NCBI GenBank assembly: GCA_023101885.1
Contig: JALPQD010000016.1
Span: 9,487,634-9,551,633, forward strand
DNA: 64,000 nt
Direction: 5' to 3'
From: Typhlomys cinereus
Taxonomy: Eukaryota > Chordata > Mammalia > Rodentia > Platacanthomyidae
Below the pieces are notes generated by a model, which was not told the DNA's origin, made no database searches, and worked only from the letters and a program-made list of their open reading frames with translations. Made by a program: the position numbers and the translations under genes. Positions 11,984 through 24,190 of the stretch are shown piece after piece (positions within the stretch are counted from its first letter, which is position 1; the number at the start of each line of letters is the position of its first letter).

Positions 11984-12364
11984 TGTCATAATTAGATAAA
12001 GGCATCAACTTGGCAGTTGAACGTTTCAAGTTCTAGGCACATTTGTAAAGAATCGGTGTTTGAGTTAGGCCCTGAACAAATAAATCTTCAAGAGATTGGG
12101 AAATGCCCAGCCCATAGTGGGTGGGGCTAATCCCTGGGCAAGTGAATAAAATGGAGGGAGTTGGCATCCTTTGTTCTACCAGATATGCTGGTCTGGCAAG
12201 TAAATATTGTCCCCGCTCATCAGTCCTTTGGATATGGTAAGGCAGTTCTCCTGCCAAAGTGGACAAGGAGCTGTAACCAGACAATTGTAAGCTACAAATA
12301 AATCTCTTGTTCCCTTAGGCCATTTTGTCATGAATTTATTCAGCAACCATGCAGAGTAGTTGCA
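11984..12364 (+). mobile_element. Solo LTR, ERVL-MaLR type
   Basis: Starts TGTCATAATTAG and ends TTGCA, with AATAAATC near 12297 and 'cagcaaccatgcagagtagt' at the 3' end. It is about 45 bases shorter than the 6120 copy because of internal deletions. No convincing target duplication remains. Confidence 0.78.
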
Positions 12365-13458
12365 CGGTCTGGAATCCCACAGCTGCCATCACGTACAGCT
12401 GAAGTCGTCCTCAGGATGCCATGTTTTCAACAGACCGACAGAACTAATACTTCCTCTCTTAGACCATTTATTTAAACACATGGTTTATACCACCATCCAA
12501 AGAAACATACACAAATATTCTTCAAAGGTACATCTCAAGGGAAAAACAAACTGTAAATATTTACCCATTTGTTCACTTAAAAACATTCATATTTGTTATG
12601 GTAGACAGTTTAAATTCAGTTTTTTTTAAATGTCTTCCTTAAGGTTTGAGACAGACAATAAACTGCCTTCATAGATTATGTATTAAATGTTGATCCAGAG
12701 GAATATCTAAAGGAAAAGATCAAGTAGAAGAGGAAGATTGAGAGTGCTAAGGCAGCATCAGGTTCAGAACAGAGTGTGGTATGTGCTGCCATCTATGACG
12801 TCTATCAAGGAAGGGTTCACTGCACAGAGAAATTTACACAAGAACATGAGGGAATGTGCCACCTAGTGTTTAGAACATAACTGCAACGGATCTGAGATGG
12901 GATGCTATCTATGTTTAAATTCCATCACAGAACCCAGAAGGAGCAAGGTCAGGCTAATGATGGATGAGCAAATGGAAGACCAAAAGTCCTGTCCTGTAGA
13001 AAGCACTTTTCCTTCTGAGAACACTTCAGAGATGTTGGAGGACCTCATTAGAGCAGCAACATGATGTCACAGCACTTTCAGTGAGATACATGGATAGCTG
13101 CCTTGACAGTGGAGTGCACAGAAAGGAGTAGGAACTGGTAAGTCAGAAACTGTGACTATAATTAGGAGAGATGACAGCAACTCATAGAAAGGATATTGTG
13201 GTTAAATTGTGGAAATCAAAATCTGAGTATACTTTGAAGACAAGGTCAATAAAATGTGGCCCTATGTACTGTCAGGGAAGTCTATTCCTTTATAATCATG
13301 GACAAAAAAATCAGTGACATGGGGTAAATATTAATTATCTTAATTATAAACAAACATCCAACCTCTAGATAAAATTAATGACAGAATCTAATTTAGGTGA
13401 AAATATTTGCATTAGCAGTCATCTTTCTTTCTAGAAGACATAATATTTAGGGTTCCAC
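12365..13458. other. Repeat-poor intergenic DNA
   Basis: Nothing recognised. The 12700-13200 part is less AT-rich than its surroundings but has stops in all frames at short spacing. Confidence 0.5.
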
Positions 13459-13740
13459 AGGAGTTGGGGAAATGACTCAGGGGTTAAAACTTTGGCCTTG
13501 CAAGCCAGTGGTTGTGAATTTGGACCCCCAAATTTTACATAAAACATTCTGGATGGAAAAGCAATTTCCCTGCCATTCCATTCCCAAATGGAAGAGCCTG
13601 GAAAATTCCAGAACAATAATATGAGGTGGAGAAAACAGGATGATTTCTGAAGTCACCTTTGGATGTCCACAGGTACACACACTCAAGTTTCGTCTTGTAC
13701 ATACATACATACATACATAAACACACACAAACACACTTAT
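13459..13740 (+). mobile_element. Older relative of the young SINE
   Basis: The head 'aaatgactcaggggttaaaa' keeps the A box and the TTGCAAG anticodon-loop region. The body shares the order 'ggaagagcctgg', 'gaggtggag', 'gatttctgaag' with the young copies. It ends in (CATA)n and (AC)n. High divergence marks it as an older subfamily member. Confidence 0.6.
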
Positions 13741-14315
13741 TTGTGTACATGCCAAAATAGAGAGAGATTGCTGTCTTTGTGTTGCATAGTGAATTTGCAA
13801 GTTCTAGGAATGTTAGGGATATTACAAATTTTTTGTACTTTCCAAAAGTGTTGAAAATGGATTGCAGTCTACTTTTTCAATATTGGATCTTAATGTCTTC
13901 CTCTATCACTACATGACATCATTTTAAGTGGAATGAGTTCTCAGTCCTGTGAGTGCTCATAGTATATATGTATGTGTTCTGAATGGATTTGTAAATTACT
14001 TGAATTAGAAATTCAGTCTCTTTCTTGGTCTTGTTCTTGCTTTCAGGCTACCCTGAAAATTCAGTGTTCTCGTGGGTCTCTAAATATTACATGTACTATT
14101 TATTCTCATATTATAGCCAGTGATTATGAAACATTATTTATGTGAGGCATGCCATTATTGCACAAAAGTCATGATCATGCTGGTGGGTAAGAAACTCACA
14201 GGATTATCAGATGATTCTCCTAATTTATGCAGTACTTGCAGTGATATGATGGCAAATGGTCAAAAGAGTACAAAATAGCTTAACTCACAGGACAGGCGCC
14301 TCATCAGGATTAGGT
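13741..14315. other. Intergenic, nothing recognised
   Basis: Unassigned AT-rich sequence without gene signals. Confidence 0.5.
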
Positions 14316-14741
14316 TGTATGATGGTTAAATTCAGGTATCACCTTGACAGTTGCAGCTGTTTGAGTCACAGCTGTGAAGAACCAATGGTTGGAGCAGGCC
14401 CTTGAACAAGCCTCCAGGTGATTGTTTAATTGATATGAAAGTACCACCTGTAGTTAGTGCTACTTTCCAGTGGCGGACCAGATAAGTGAAAGTGCAAGGT
14501 GGGGAAATTTGCTCTTCCCTTATCATCTGTTGACTTGTGTAAGTCCGCTTCTAGAACACACAGCTACCTTCTTCTTTGCTGCTGCCATCGGATGGACCCT
14601 CGTCTCACATATATTGCTGCTGTTCATCACAATCCAGTCCTCTGGCGTAATTGAAAGTCCATACTTTTTCAGCTCAAGAATAAAGCAGCTACAGGTAGCT
14701 ACTTTAAAGGACACTGCTTTATATTTTGAGTTAATTTAATA
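14316..14741 (+). mobile_element. Solo LTR, MaLR-like, second subfamily
   Basis: Aligns with 40120-40680: 'caccttgacagttgcagctg', 'gagcaggcccttgaacaag', 'cagtggcggacca', 'tgctcttcccttatc', 'tttgctgctgcc', AATAAAG near 14682 and 'ttgagttaatttaa'. The left end is either TGTATGATGG (14316) or TGATGG (14320). It is related to, but distinct from, the 6120 subfamily. Confidence 0.68.
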
Positions 14742-16153
14742 AAGTTATATATGAAACTTGAACCAGAAGGAACAAGTAGGAGAAAACTTAATAGAACAGA
14801 AAAAGTGCAGAATGGAGGTGGGAGTTGCATCTGAACTGAAATAGAAAAATATGAAGACAATTGAATATTTACTTTAAATATTTTTGACGGAAAAAATATC
14901 ATCCCAAATTACATACCCGATATATTAAGAACTGTAGTTGTCAATGCATTGCAAATAGCTATGTAGATGAAATAATAGTCTCATCCTTTTTCTAGAAACA
15001 AAGTAAGTTCAAATTAAACATTTATGGTAATTTATGTTGGGGAGTTTGAAGACAGTTCAATGTCAATGACAATTTATCCTTCTGCATGATCAGTGTCATT
15101 GATTATATAATCAGCATATTAGCTGATGCACTCACAATTTTTCTAATATTAATGCAGATTCACTAAAAAGACATCATTAAATTACATTGAGAATAGTGCA
15201 ATCTTAATTGGGGCATTGCAGCGAATGTGCCAGCTTGCACAGCTAGATGATTTTCAAACAGTTTGCCTAGGTTAAACAATCTGAAACATGCTGAGATTCC
15301 GCATCTTTATGCATGTGTATGTCATGGCACTTGGCCAGAACAACTTTAATGAAGAGTAAAATATTTTTAAATGCCTACTTCTTTGCAAAATGAGGTACTG
15401 TTAAAATAACAGTACACAGATATCACAGCTTAGATGTGCATGGTTTCAACTGCTTCCTTTTCATATGACTCATACCCAATGTGGGAAAATTACATGGTTA
15501 GACTTATATTTAACTGAATTTTTAATCCCGTCCCCCTTTCTTTGCATTTAGATTCACAGAGTTTATTTAATGCCTGCATCTGACATTTTTTTTTTTTACG
15601 AAAAACATCATGATTTGTGATTTTTAACTCATGTGGATGATGAGCAGGCACACTGGGAAAAAGAATGTTGCATAGCTTTGCATCCTGTGTTTCTTTAAAC
15701 AGTATCATTTAGTGAGATTCTAACAGTGAGCTTTCATTATTGCTGATACATGTGCTCAGAACCAGTTACATTCTTTAATGAATGACTAACACTTAAAAGG
15801 ACTTTAAATATGAGTCTTTGGAGTTTCTAGTTGTAGAATCAGAATGTGCTCTTACAAAGCTGTAGTCCTTTCAAAGAGACAGAAAACTCTTTGGCTACCC
15901 AGAAAATATATGTAGGAACAATTCTTAGTGTAGTCCAATGTTTATCATAGATGATCAATCCATTTTTTTTTGTTTTTGGAATCACACATGATTTTTAATA
16001 CACTAGTGAATTCTAGACACCTGGCATTTGAATGACTTTCTAGATTTGTTATATTAATTAGGAGAGCTGTGGCTTTCACTGACTTTCATTTACATATTAT
16101 CTTTTTCCAAAATCATGGTAAAAGTTCCTCTCTATAGACTAAAAGCATTAAAA
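14742..16153. other. Repeat-poor stretch, possible conserved non-coding DNA
   Basis: No transposon was recognised across about 1.4 kb, which is long for this window. It contains a 14-bp perfect palindrome (15100-15113) and several TAAT-type cores. A poly-T/A run sits at 15588-15600. No coding frame. Confidence 0.4.
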
Positions 16154-16438
16154 GAGAGCTGGAGAGATTGCTCAGTGGTTAAGACTCTGTCTTGCAAGCA
16201 GAAGGTCCTGAGCTCTGATCGCAGGTCCCATTAAAAACACCAAGCACGGCAGCTTGCACTTTTGGCTGTGGGTGGAGATTGGGAAATCCCAGAGCAAAGC
16301 AAGAAGGAGGTAGAAGCAATCCAGGAATATTTCCAAAGTCACCCCTCTTCTTCACAGGAACACACAGTGTCCTCTGATACACACATCGCACGCACACACG
16401 CACACACACACACACAAAATAAAGAAAATTTAAAAAAA
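16154..16438 (+). mobile_element. Older relative of the young SINE
   Basis: The head GAGAGCTGGAGAGATTGCTC keeps an A box and the arm TCTGTCTTGCAAGCAGA. The body matches the young family in 'ggcagcttgcacttttgg', 'gggaaatcccagagcaaagc' and 'aggaggtagaagca'. It ends in (AC)n and an A-rich tail. It is less diverged than the 13459 copy. Confidence 0.7.
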
Positions 16439-17501
16439 GAGCATTTCATTACTTACTATATAAATACTATAAATTTTATAAATAAAGCTCTGGGATGTAA
16501 ATTTCAATCCTTAAGTTGCATTAAATAGCCTTTATTGCAATGTGAGAGAAGTGAGCTGTTATTAGAATCCATTTCTTCTGCTGCTACTTCCCTATTTAGA
16601 AATGAACACTCTTAGAAAAATCATCTGAAACTTGTTTATGAAGATACTGACCAAAATTGGCTAAAATACTCCCGGATCCTACCCAAGGAATGCAGGTAGT
16701 CTAGTGCCACTGAGTGATATAAGCCAATGTACAATGCGAATTTGCTTTCTGTTTCCTCCCCCAGACTAATTTTATTATTCTGAAACATCTGCTTAGTTTT
16801 TAATCTCCTGGACTAACAGGTCATTACTCATTTGTTTATGGACCAAATGATTCACATCAGTGAAAATACCTCCTGTAATATTGTTCTCTCAATTGAGTGA
16901 CTCTTCAACAAAGTAATAATGAGCAGGATGTGTAACTTCTGCTAATCTTGTTTACTGTTTGTGGGCCATGCCAACAGTTTCGGTTTATTAAGATTTCTGG
17001 CAGGAATGCAGGACTTACAGCTTTCCAGCTCCAGATAAATTTATGTTCTTAAAAATCTTGGTAGACATATTTAAATACAAGCCCAAAGCTATTGAAATTT
17101 CTGTATTCTACCAGCTCTTTCTAATGTCGTCAGGATTCTAACCTCCTTTTAGAAATTGCAGGCAAACAAACCATAGCATTTGGCCACTATCCTGTTGGAC
17201 CCAAAGGTAATATGTTCTGGCCAACCACCTCGGGATATTCACCCTATAAAATGATTCTAAATCTAGTTTTATAATCAATTTTTATCCAAATGTATTTGAA
17301 TATCCCCTCTTACCTTTCATTCCATCATAAAAACATTATTTCAATATTGATGAGTTATTTAAAAATATGGATTAATGAGAGTGGCAATGGAGAGGAAATA
17401 TAGTTTTTTGCGTATTATAACATCAACCATAAAAACTTGCATAATAAAGTTCACTCATCCAATGATGAAGAATCACTCAAATATCAGTAAACATTAAGTG
17501 A
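16439..17501. other. Intergenic, nothing recognised
   Basis: AT-rich unassigned DNA with no gene or RNA signals. Confidence 0.5.
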
Positions 17502-17523
17502 TATAAAAATCAAGCTTATATAT

Positions 17524-17766
17524 GTGCTTAAGGGGAACAAGGGAAAGGGTTCAGGGAAATGCCACTGGGTCCTTATATGTCATCGGAGAGGAGAGCCCAG
17601 AGGAGATAAATAAAGGACTCTCTGGGAATTGGGGGGGGGGTAGGCACTGGGGGATGGGGAGGGAGAGGTGAGGGGAGGGGGAGCAGGGGGTTTGGGGGGA
17701 GGAGGAGGGAGGGAGGGAACTGGTGTACCTATTAAGTTTGTATGAGCGGAAATAATAATAAAAATG
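17524..17766 (+). mobile_element. 5'-truncated L1 3' end with perfect TSD
   Basis: Only the last ~240 bases of an L1 3' UTR are present: 'gccactgggtccttatatgt', a very G-rich tract (17630-17720), then 'taagtttgtatgagcgg' and a short A-rich tail. A 22-bp direct repeat (starting TATAAAAATCAAGC) flanks it exactly at 17502-17523 and 17767-17788. This is a hallmark of target-primed reverse transcription. The identity of the repeats suggests a fairly recent insertion. Confidence 0.9.
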
Positions 17767-17894
17767 TATAAAAATCAAGCTTATATATATTTATAAGTCA
17801 CATGATAATCATAATTAAATTTTCTATATTTTTCTTTAATTTTGAAAAAGGGAAAGATTGCAAATAAGTCATTAAAATTCATTTTTAATTTATT

Positions 17895-18104
17895 GATTTA
17901 TTGTATGTATGTTCATGTATCTTTAATTTTTGAAAAAAAAGTAAAGAAGTCATTAACAATGTTCATGTATACACTCACATATGCTCCTGTGTGTGCGCGC
18001 AAGATTTCATTTTCTGTTTCTACCATTCAGGATTTAGGGATTAAATTCTAATCATCGGTCTTGACCACAAGCACCTTTACCTGCTGAGTCATCCAGTCAA
18101 CCCC
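17895..18104 (-). mobile_element. B2/B3-like SINE (reverse), diverged
   Basis: The right end 'acctttacctgctgagtcat' followed by 'ccagtcaacccc' is the complement of a tRNA-type SINE head (ggctggatgactcagcagg). Upstream are a T/G-rich tail and 'gggattaaattctaatcatc', the complement of the B-box region. Old copy. Confidence 0.6.
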
Positions 18105-18929
18105 AATTAAGTCATGATGAATAGTATAGGCTATGTTTTTTTTGTTGTTGTTGTTTTGATTTGTTTTTTCGTAAGTCAAACTGGAAGTCCAACAAATAAC
18201 CAACAGCAGATTGGAAAACCAATGGTAACATGTTTAAGTCCAGAGGGGATCTTCATAGCTAAAACATGGTTCTGCTCTGAATGTATTCCATATGACTGCA
18301 GCTTGCTTTTAAAAATTAAGCATATGCTCAGAGAATCCCAAAATATTGTTCATTGTTCTGGGTAAAGCAAGGTTCATAAATACAGAAACTATTTGGCGAC
18401 ATAAAACAATGAATTTGCCAATAAATAAATCAAATCATTAAATGCTTCCTGATTATGTAACAGGTTGAACAACTGGTGAGTGAAATCAAATAAAATCATG
18501 ATTAGTATGAATGGAGGTCAAAGTTGGGATTGTGATTAAAGGATCTGGAGACAGGGCCATCTGAGAGGGGAAATAGTGCACAAAACATCCCTTAGCACTT
18601 GAGCTCTCTAGAACATTCTGAGTTTTGACATTTATTACATCCAGCACCAATTCTAGGGCCTGCCACAGAAAGTATTATTGTGTACTTGTGAGACAGTTAC
18701 ATGAATCAGTGAAAACACAACTTTACTCCCCAAATACAAATAGATTAATTGAAGACATTAGGACACAAAGCATTATGTGATAAGTATCTATTAAATAAAG
18801 GACCTGTGCATGTTACAGAAATATATTGAAACCATTTGCTCATTCCATGTGTACCTTGAAATTATTCAAGGATTCTGAGAATTGTAGGGTTTCTGATGTT
18901 CTGAATTATAGTTATTCTTTTTTTTTTTT
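18105..18929. other. Intergenic, nothing recognised
   Basis: No gene or defined repeat. (TTG)n-like simple sequence lies near 18140-18155. Confidence 0.5.
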
Positions 18930-19361
18930 CAATCACCAGGAACCAGGCCAGCCTAATCTCTCCCCATCCCAAAGCTCAGGGAAATTTGTGGAAGAGGGGG
19001 CGGTAAGATTGTAAGAGCTTAAAGATGGGGAAGAGCAATGATATGCAAGATACTCCACACATGTTAGGGTCAAAGTAATCACAATAGGACTTTGCATGAC
19101 CTGCGCAATGACTAACATGTTATTGACCCCCCAAAGTCTAACATGGATCGCAGGCTCTAAGATCCTCAGAGGCAAGGGATTAATAGTCACAATAGTATTC
19201 CTATACTAAAGGGGTACACAAAAAAGAGCTCTAGGCAAAGCTACTGAGTCCTTACACCTCATTAGAGAGGATGATCCAGAGGGAAGTTTGACATGCACAC
19301 TAAAAGATGCTTCAGGAATGGGGGGAGAGCACTGGGATAAAGGGAGAGGGAGAAAGGAAGG
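18930..19361 (+). mobile_element. L1 3' UTR, upstream part of split copy
   Basis: Matches the complement of the L1 tail at 39060-39609: 'ggccagcctaatctctcccc', 'gtggaagagggggcggtaag', 'gtctaacatggatcgcaggc', and the start of the purine tract near 19320. Interrupted at 19362 by an LTR and resumed at 19785. Confidence 0.82.
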
Positions 19362-19784
19362 TATTGCAGTCAGCCTGCATGGTTGCTGATAAATGACCAT
19401 CAAACGGCTTAAGGGAACAAGGGGTTTATTCTCTTATGATTTCTGGTTACAGTTCTTAGTCCAGCTTGATGGGAGAGCATGCACCAATACCAGGGCTGAG
19501 GGAACTGGCTACACCATCACTGCATAATGGCTGAGAGATGTACAATCCTTACTTGCCAGACCAGCATGTCTGGCCAAGTATACAGAAGAATGCCAACTCT
19601 CTCAACCAGCTCTCTGTGATTTATCCAGGGCCTAATCCCACCCACCATGGGCTGGGTCTTCCCCATCAACTAGACAATCTCCTTCAGGTTTGCTCTGAGC
19701 TTAACTCAACTATCAACTCTCTACAACTGTGCCCAGAGCTCAAACCCTCAACAGTCAAGTTGACACCTGTGGTTAACTATGACA
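19362..19784 (-). mobile_element. MaLR LTR inserted in an L1, with 5-bp TSD
   Basis: Reverse copy of the 6120-type LTR, from TATTGCAG (terminal CA mutated to TA on the LTR strand) to ACTATGACA. The 5-bp repeat GAAGG lies on both sides (19357-19361 and 19785-19789), the size expected for ERVL-MaLR integration. The surrounding L1 purine tract continues on either side, so this is one L1 split by one later LTR. Confidence 0.88.
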
Positions 19785-19900
19785 GAAGGGGAAAAGGGAA
19801 GAGGGAGCAAGGGGATCCAGGGAGGGGTGGAGGGAGAGAGGGGAATAGGGAACCTATCAAGTTTGTATGAGTGGAAAAAATAAATTAAAAAAAATCTGAG
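19785..19900 (+). mobile_element. L1 3' end, downstream part of split copy
   Basis: Resumes the purine-rich tract and ends 'aagtttgtatgagtgg' plus an A-rich tail, like the tails at 17740 and 39070-39110 (reverse). Belongs with 18930-19361. Confidence 0.82.
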
Positions 19901-22900
19901 TATTGAGTAGAAAATCTAACTGAAAGCATTCAGTGTTAAAATCCTGCAGGACCCAGGGACCTCTGAGAAGAAAGACTCAGAGAGGATTGCTTTCCAGATA
20001 TAGAGAGTGGAGGTCTATTTTTTTTTTTTTGTGCGTGTGTGATTTTAATCTATCATGGCCTAGGAGAAGGCAGCTCTTCAGACCTTTAACAGATGTTAGT
20101 CTCTCTTTGCTTTGCTTATAAGCACTCCACATCTCTGTTCCCTTTAGAAGAGAAGCTGATTAGATCCTAATCTGGAAACCTCTAAAGCCCAGAGAGTAAT
20201 ATTAATGGATTCCAAATCTTTGGTGCAGGAACAAAAACAAAATGAAGGCAAAGCTGGGTCCTGAAGGAGTTTGGCAAGTTAATGAATGATGGCCTCCTTC
20301 CATCTTCTGATATTCAATTGTGCCACAGCAGATGGGCAGGGGCTTCCTGGGAAAAATGAATTATGCACTTCAGACTGTTGTTCCATTTCCCACAATCACA
20401 TTCTCATCACTTCACCTGTTGTACTTGCTGGGCTCATTAGTTATGCACCTCATCTCGTATTGGCAGTCCTGGTTCAGAGATAATCTTTAATTGGTTTTTC
20501 CCTCCCATATGTGAGCCTGTGAAAGATTTTTGTCTTTTCTTTCTGTCATCAAGCAAAGTTTGTGCTTCAAATAATTTTGGAGAGTATGACAATATGAGTT
20601 ATAATATTAATATCACCTGAGAAGATGAACAAAATAATTTGAGAAAAATCACATTCTGAGTGGTAGGCAAGTTATAGGAGTTAGTATTCATCCTGTACCC
20701 AAGACATGAATTGTTTCTTAGAACATTATTTAAGGAAAAATAGCAGTATGAGCAGGAGCAGGTGAGATCAGATTTCAGATTAATTAAGTATTGCTAGAAG
20801 GCACTTTCTTTTGCTTTTTATTTGACATCTACACAACTGGTCATTTCACTTTTCAAAAGTCTTCTTGTAACTTTAAGATCAGATAAGTATTTAATCACCA
20901 AGGGAAGCAGAATTGCACTTGTGGAAAGAGCTTAATTTGGGGTTTAAAATTTCTTTTGAGGCTTATTTACTGAGTGTGTGTAGGCAAGCTACTTCACCTT
21001 TCTAAACCTCAATTTCTCAATAATCCACCTTTAAAGGACTGATAGGAAGATAAAGCAAAGCAATGTAGGCAAAAATCCCTTACAATGCTTGGAAACAAAA
21101 CCAAACCAAACTAAAAAGGTTTGTTGAATCCAAAAGAATTTTGCTAAAAGTAAGGCAAACTAAAAGGCATTGTTGGACCTTGCCTTTTATCAAGGTTGGG
21201 AAAATCAAGTACACCTATGGAATGCCTTGCTCTGATGTGGTGGAGTAAGTTCACATTTGTCCCAGTCTTTTCAAAGCAATGAGGAGAACTTCACATCCTG
21301 AATGATTCCACTTTGCCCACTATACCATGGAGTTTGGCTGTCTACCAAGCAACCTGTAAGGTGTTTGTGATCTCTGTGTTTCTATGAGAAAGCATTAATG
21401 TACCATCATAAAAGCGTACATCTATAACATATAAAAATATCTTTACATTAGTTATTATCCACTGAAAAAAATCAAATGCGCCAAAATCATATTTCAAAGA
21501 TGGGAAATGTTGACAATCTTTTTAAGTTTAATGGAGTTACCAAAATTTCTCCCACCTACAGAAATCTGATAGAGCCCAGAATTTAAGGAAAGCAAAAGAC
21601 ATTCATTACTCTTGACAAAAGATTAGGAATGGAAAGAATTATCAGATCTCAAAGATTGGAAGTTTAAAGGGAGCCAGGGCCACATATTTGAATGCTGCAC
21701 ATATCCAGTCTGACACAAAGGAAAAATAAGGAAATTTGGGTTTTCTAATCCTCATGTCATTTAACTTCACCTGTTATCTGAATCTAGCAGGAAGCTGGCT
21801 AACCTAGGAGGTTGCTGAAAGTACCAGTTCCGGATCATTAACCTCAGGATAGAAAAGTTGAACATTGAGTAATAGCTGCTCAGCAAAACTGTGAAGAGCT
21901 AACCTAGATCAAGTGGCCCACAGAAGGATGAGGTAACAATGATTACAACTTTCAGTTAGATGAAGAGGCTGCTCAAGGATTCCTGACTTTACCCCATGAC
22001 TATTACAGTCTCAATTAACATATCATTGCTGAGTAAAAACCTCTAGAAGTGTGTCACATATATATCCTGTCCTTTTGTCAGTTTGGAATATTCTTTTACT
22101 TATGGAATGTTGGACATCCAACTCTTTTCAATACCATCATGGTGATTGTTTCCTAGCATATTTGTATTTATTTTTAACGATGCAAAGCAATGAATTTTTA
22201 GTAGGTTTGAATAAGACTGAAATGAGGACAAGCCCAATACTTTGAGATCTTAGATTCATTATATTTAGACTCTTTATATCCCACCCCCATTCATTGCTTA
22301 GTAATATACAATATTATTTGAAGGGCTTCTATAAGCCCTCCAGTATCTATAATTTATAATTTAATCCAGTATTTTTTAGTAGTATTCAATGCTATATTAG
22401 TAAATTTTAAAGAACATCATTAAACTTATTCTATATCTATTCTTTTCAAGAATAGAATATTGCAAATATTGCTTTAGACACACCTTAATTTTACTTTGTG
22501 TTCACTTCAAGAATTTGCACAATAAAGACTCACATTTGCATAAGATAATCTTTTCCATTTTTAAACATATTTGAAAATGTTGGGAAGTAATATTTGTCTT
22601 CCAATTACAATACTGGTTGGATCTTTTAGAGGACATTAAAAGACTAATTTAAAAAATAGACATTTTCAACTATTTTTGTGACTGAAACCTAGCATGTCAG
22701 TCAGCCATCTCACATGTCTCTTTGAAAACTAAGAAACATTTCCTATTTAAAACCATTAAATCTAAATCATTGATATTTCCTTTATTGTCCCCAGCATCCA
22801 TAATCCTAGTGCTCTGAATGATAAATGGAGTAACTCCATCTTGCAGCAAGCTTCCATTTGTCAGTTACATCCAGATTGCAGCAAAACAAACTGTTCTTCC

Positions 22901-23324
22901 TATAGTGGACAGCATTTGCTAAGACCAGTGGAATCCCTTGTAAATATAAAGACCGAGGACACATAAACATACAGTTTCCCCAAAGCTTGGGTTGTCTATT
23001 CTTTTAATTGTTTAAGCTTGTAGTTGCTTCTACTAATTTGACATTGCATAGCATTGAACATAGGCTTGTATTAATTCTATTGTAGATTTGAAACCATAAT
23101 GCATCAGACTTTGGTGGGGAGCCATTTAACGGTAATGCAGCTGTCTTTAAGTCCACAGCTCTGTAACTTCTAATGACTTCACCTTCCTCATCGAGATGAA
23201 CTTGAATGAGTCATTCTTTAAACTGTTGGAGCTTTCCCAGTTTGAAGGCATATATTAATTTTTATGTATCTTTGAAAAATCATGTAATACCCTAAAAATG
23301 TTACATCCTGTTCAATATCCCTTG
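19901..23324. other. Longest repeat-poor interval, no gene seen
   Basis: About 3.4 kb without a recognised transposon. All frames close quickly; the frames at 19933-20121, 20286-20483 and 22051-22245 lack domains. Sub-segments 20290-20490 and 23030-23250 have mixed composition and could be conserved regulatory sequence, but I cannot test conservation here. Confidence 0.45.
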
Positions 23325-23558
23325 CCCTCATGATGCAGATCTGTAATTTCAGATACTTGAGAAACAAAAGTAGAAGAATTATAAGTTCAGGGAATGTCTG
23401 GAGTATAGGGTAAGTGTATGGCTCACCTGTAGAACTTACTGAGACCCTGTCTCAAAGAAAAAGAGTGAGATGTCTGGTGATATACCACAGAGATAGGATG
23501 CTAACCCAGCATTAGCAGCCTACCTGGTTCGATCCTCTGGACACCAAACAAATGAAAA
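23325..23558 (+). mobile_element. B4-like SINE (B1 + ID dimer)
   Basis: A B1-like left part ('ctgtaatttcagatacttga' to 'gagaccctgtctcaaagaaa') joins a tRNA/ID-like right part ('ggtgatataccaca' to 'ctggttcgatcctctgg', a good B box). This dimer layout defines B4-type rodent SINEs. Confidence 0.72.
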
Positions 23559-23799
23559 TTATCTGCTAATAGATGCTGTCAGATTGTACATACTATGCCA
23601 TCTAGGTTTCTACTGTAAGTTGAGTCTTCAATCTTCTTTGAAATATTTAAGTACTCTGAGTAATATTCTTTGATTATGTAGTTTGTCACTTAACCTACTA
23701 TAAGAAAATCTAGAATATCTATGTCATCCTCTCCAAGGAGGCTGCTCAGAGATTAATTACAATGGAAGAAATGTTAAAAAAAATGGAAGAGTTAGAAGG
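23559..23799. other. Intergenic, nothing recognised
   Basis: Short unassigned interval between a SINE and an L1 fragment. Confidence 0.5.
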
Positions 23800-24190
23800 T
23801 AGGAAGGTAGGCTGTACAAAGACTTCCTCTGGTCCTGACATGGTCATTACACTCATTATCTAACTGTAGCTGTGCTGTGATTATCCTCATAAGACCTGCA
23901 CAAGACTGGGACAATCAACATTTTATCATGGAAAAAAGAAGGGAACCAAGATCCTATGCCTCCCTGGGGGCCCACTCACAGACAATGATGGCTGGTGGAG
24001 GGGGTCACTTTCTTCAGTGAGGGATCTGCTGATAAGTTATCCATGATTCAGTAAAGAGCCTTCTTCCCATGTTCATGTAAGCAATTAAACACACACATAC
24101 ACATACAGAGAGAGAGAGAGAGAGGAAAACAAGTTAGTGACTTGGGAAGATTTCAGGAGCAATAAGAGAGGGTAATTTGGAGTAAAAATG
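23800..24190 (+). mobile_element. L1 3' UTR fragment, older subfamily
   Basis: The order 'aagacctgcacaagactggg acaatcaacattttatcatgg', 'gggtcactttcttcagtgag', 'gataagttatccatgattca' matches the middle of the rodent L1 3' UTR as I recall it. An (AC)n/(AG)n microsatellite at 24090-24124 follows. No ORF2 is attached. Confidence 0.6.
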
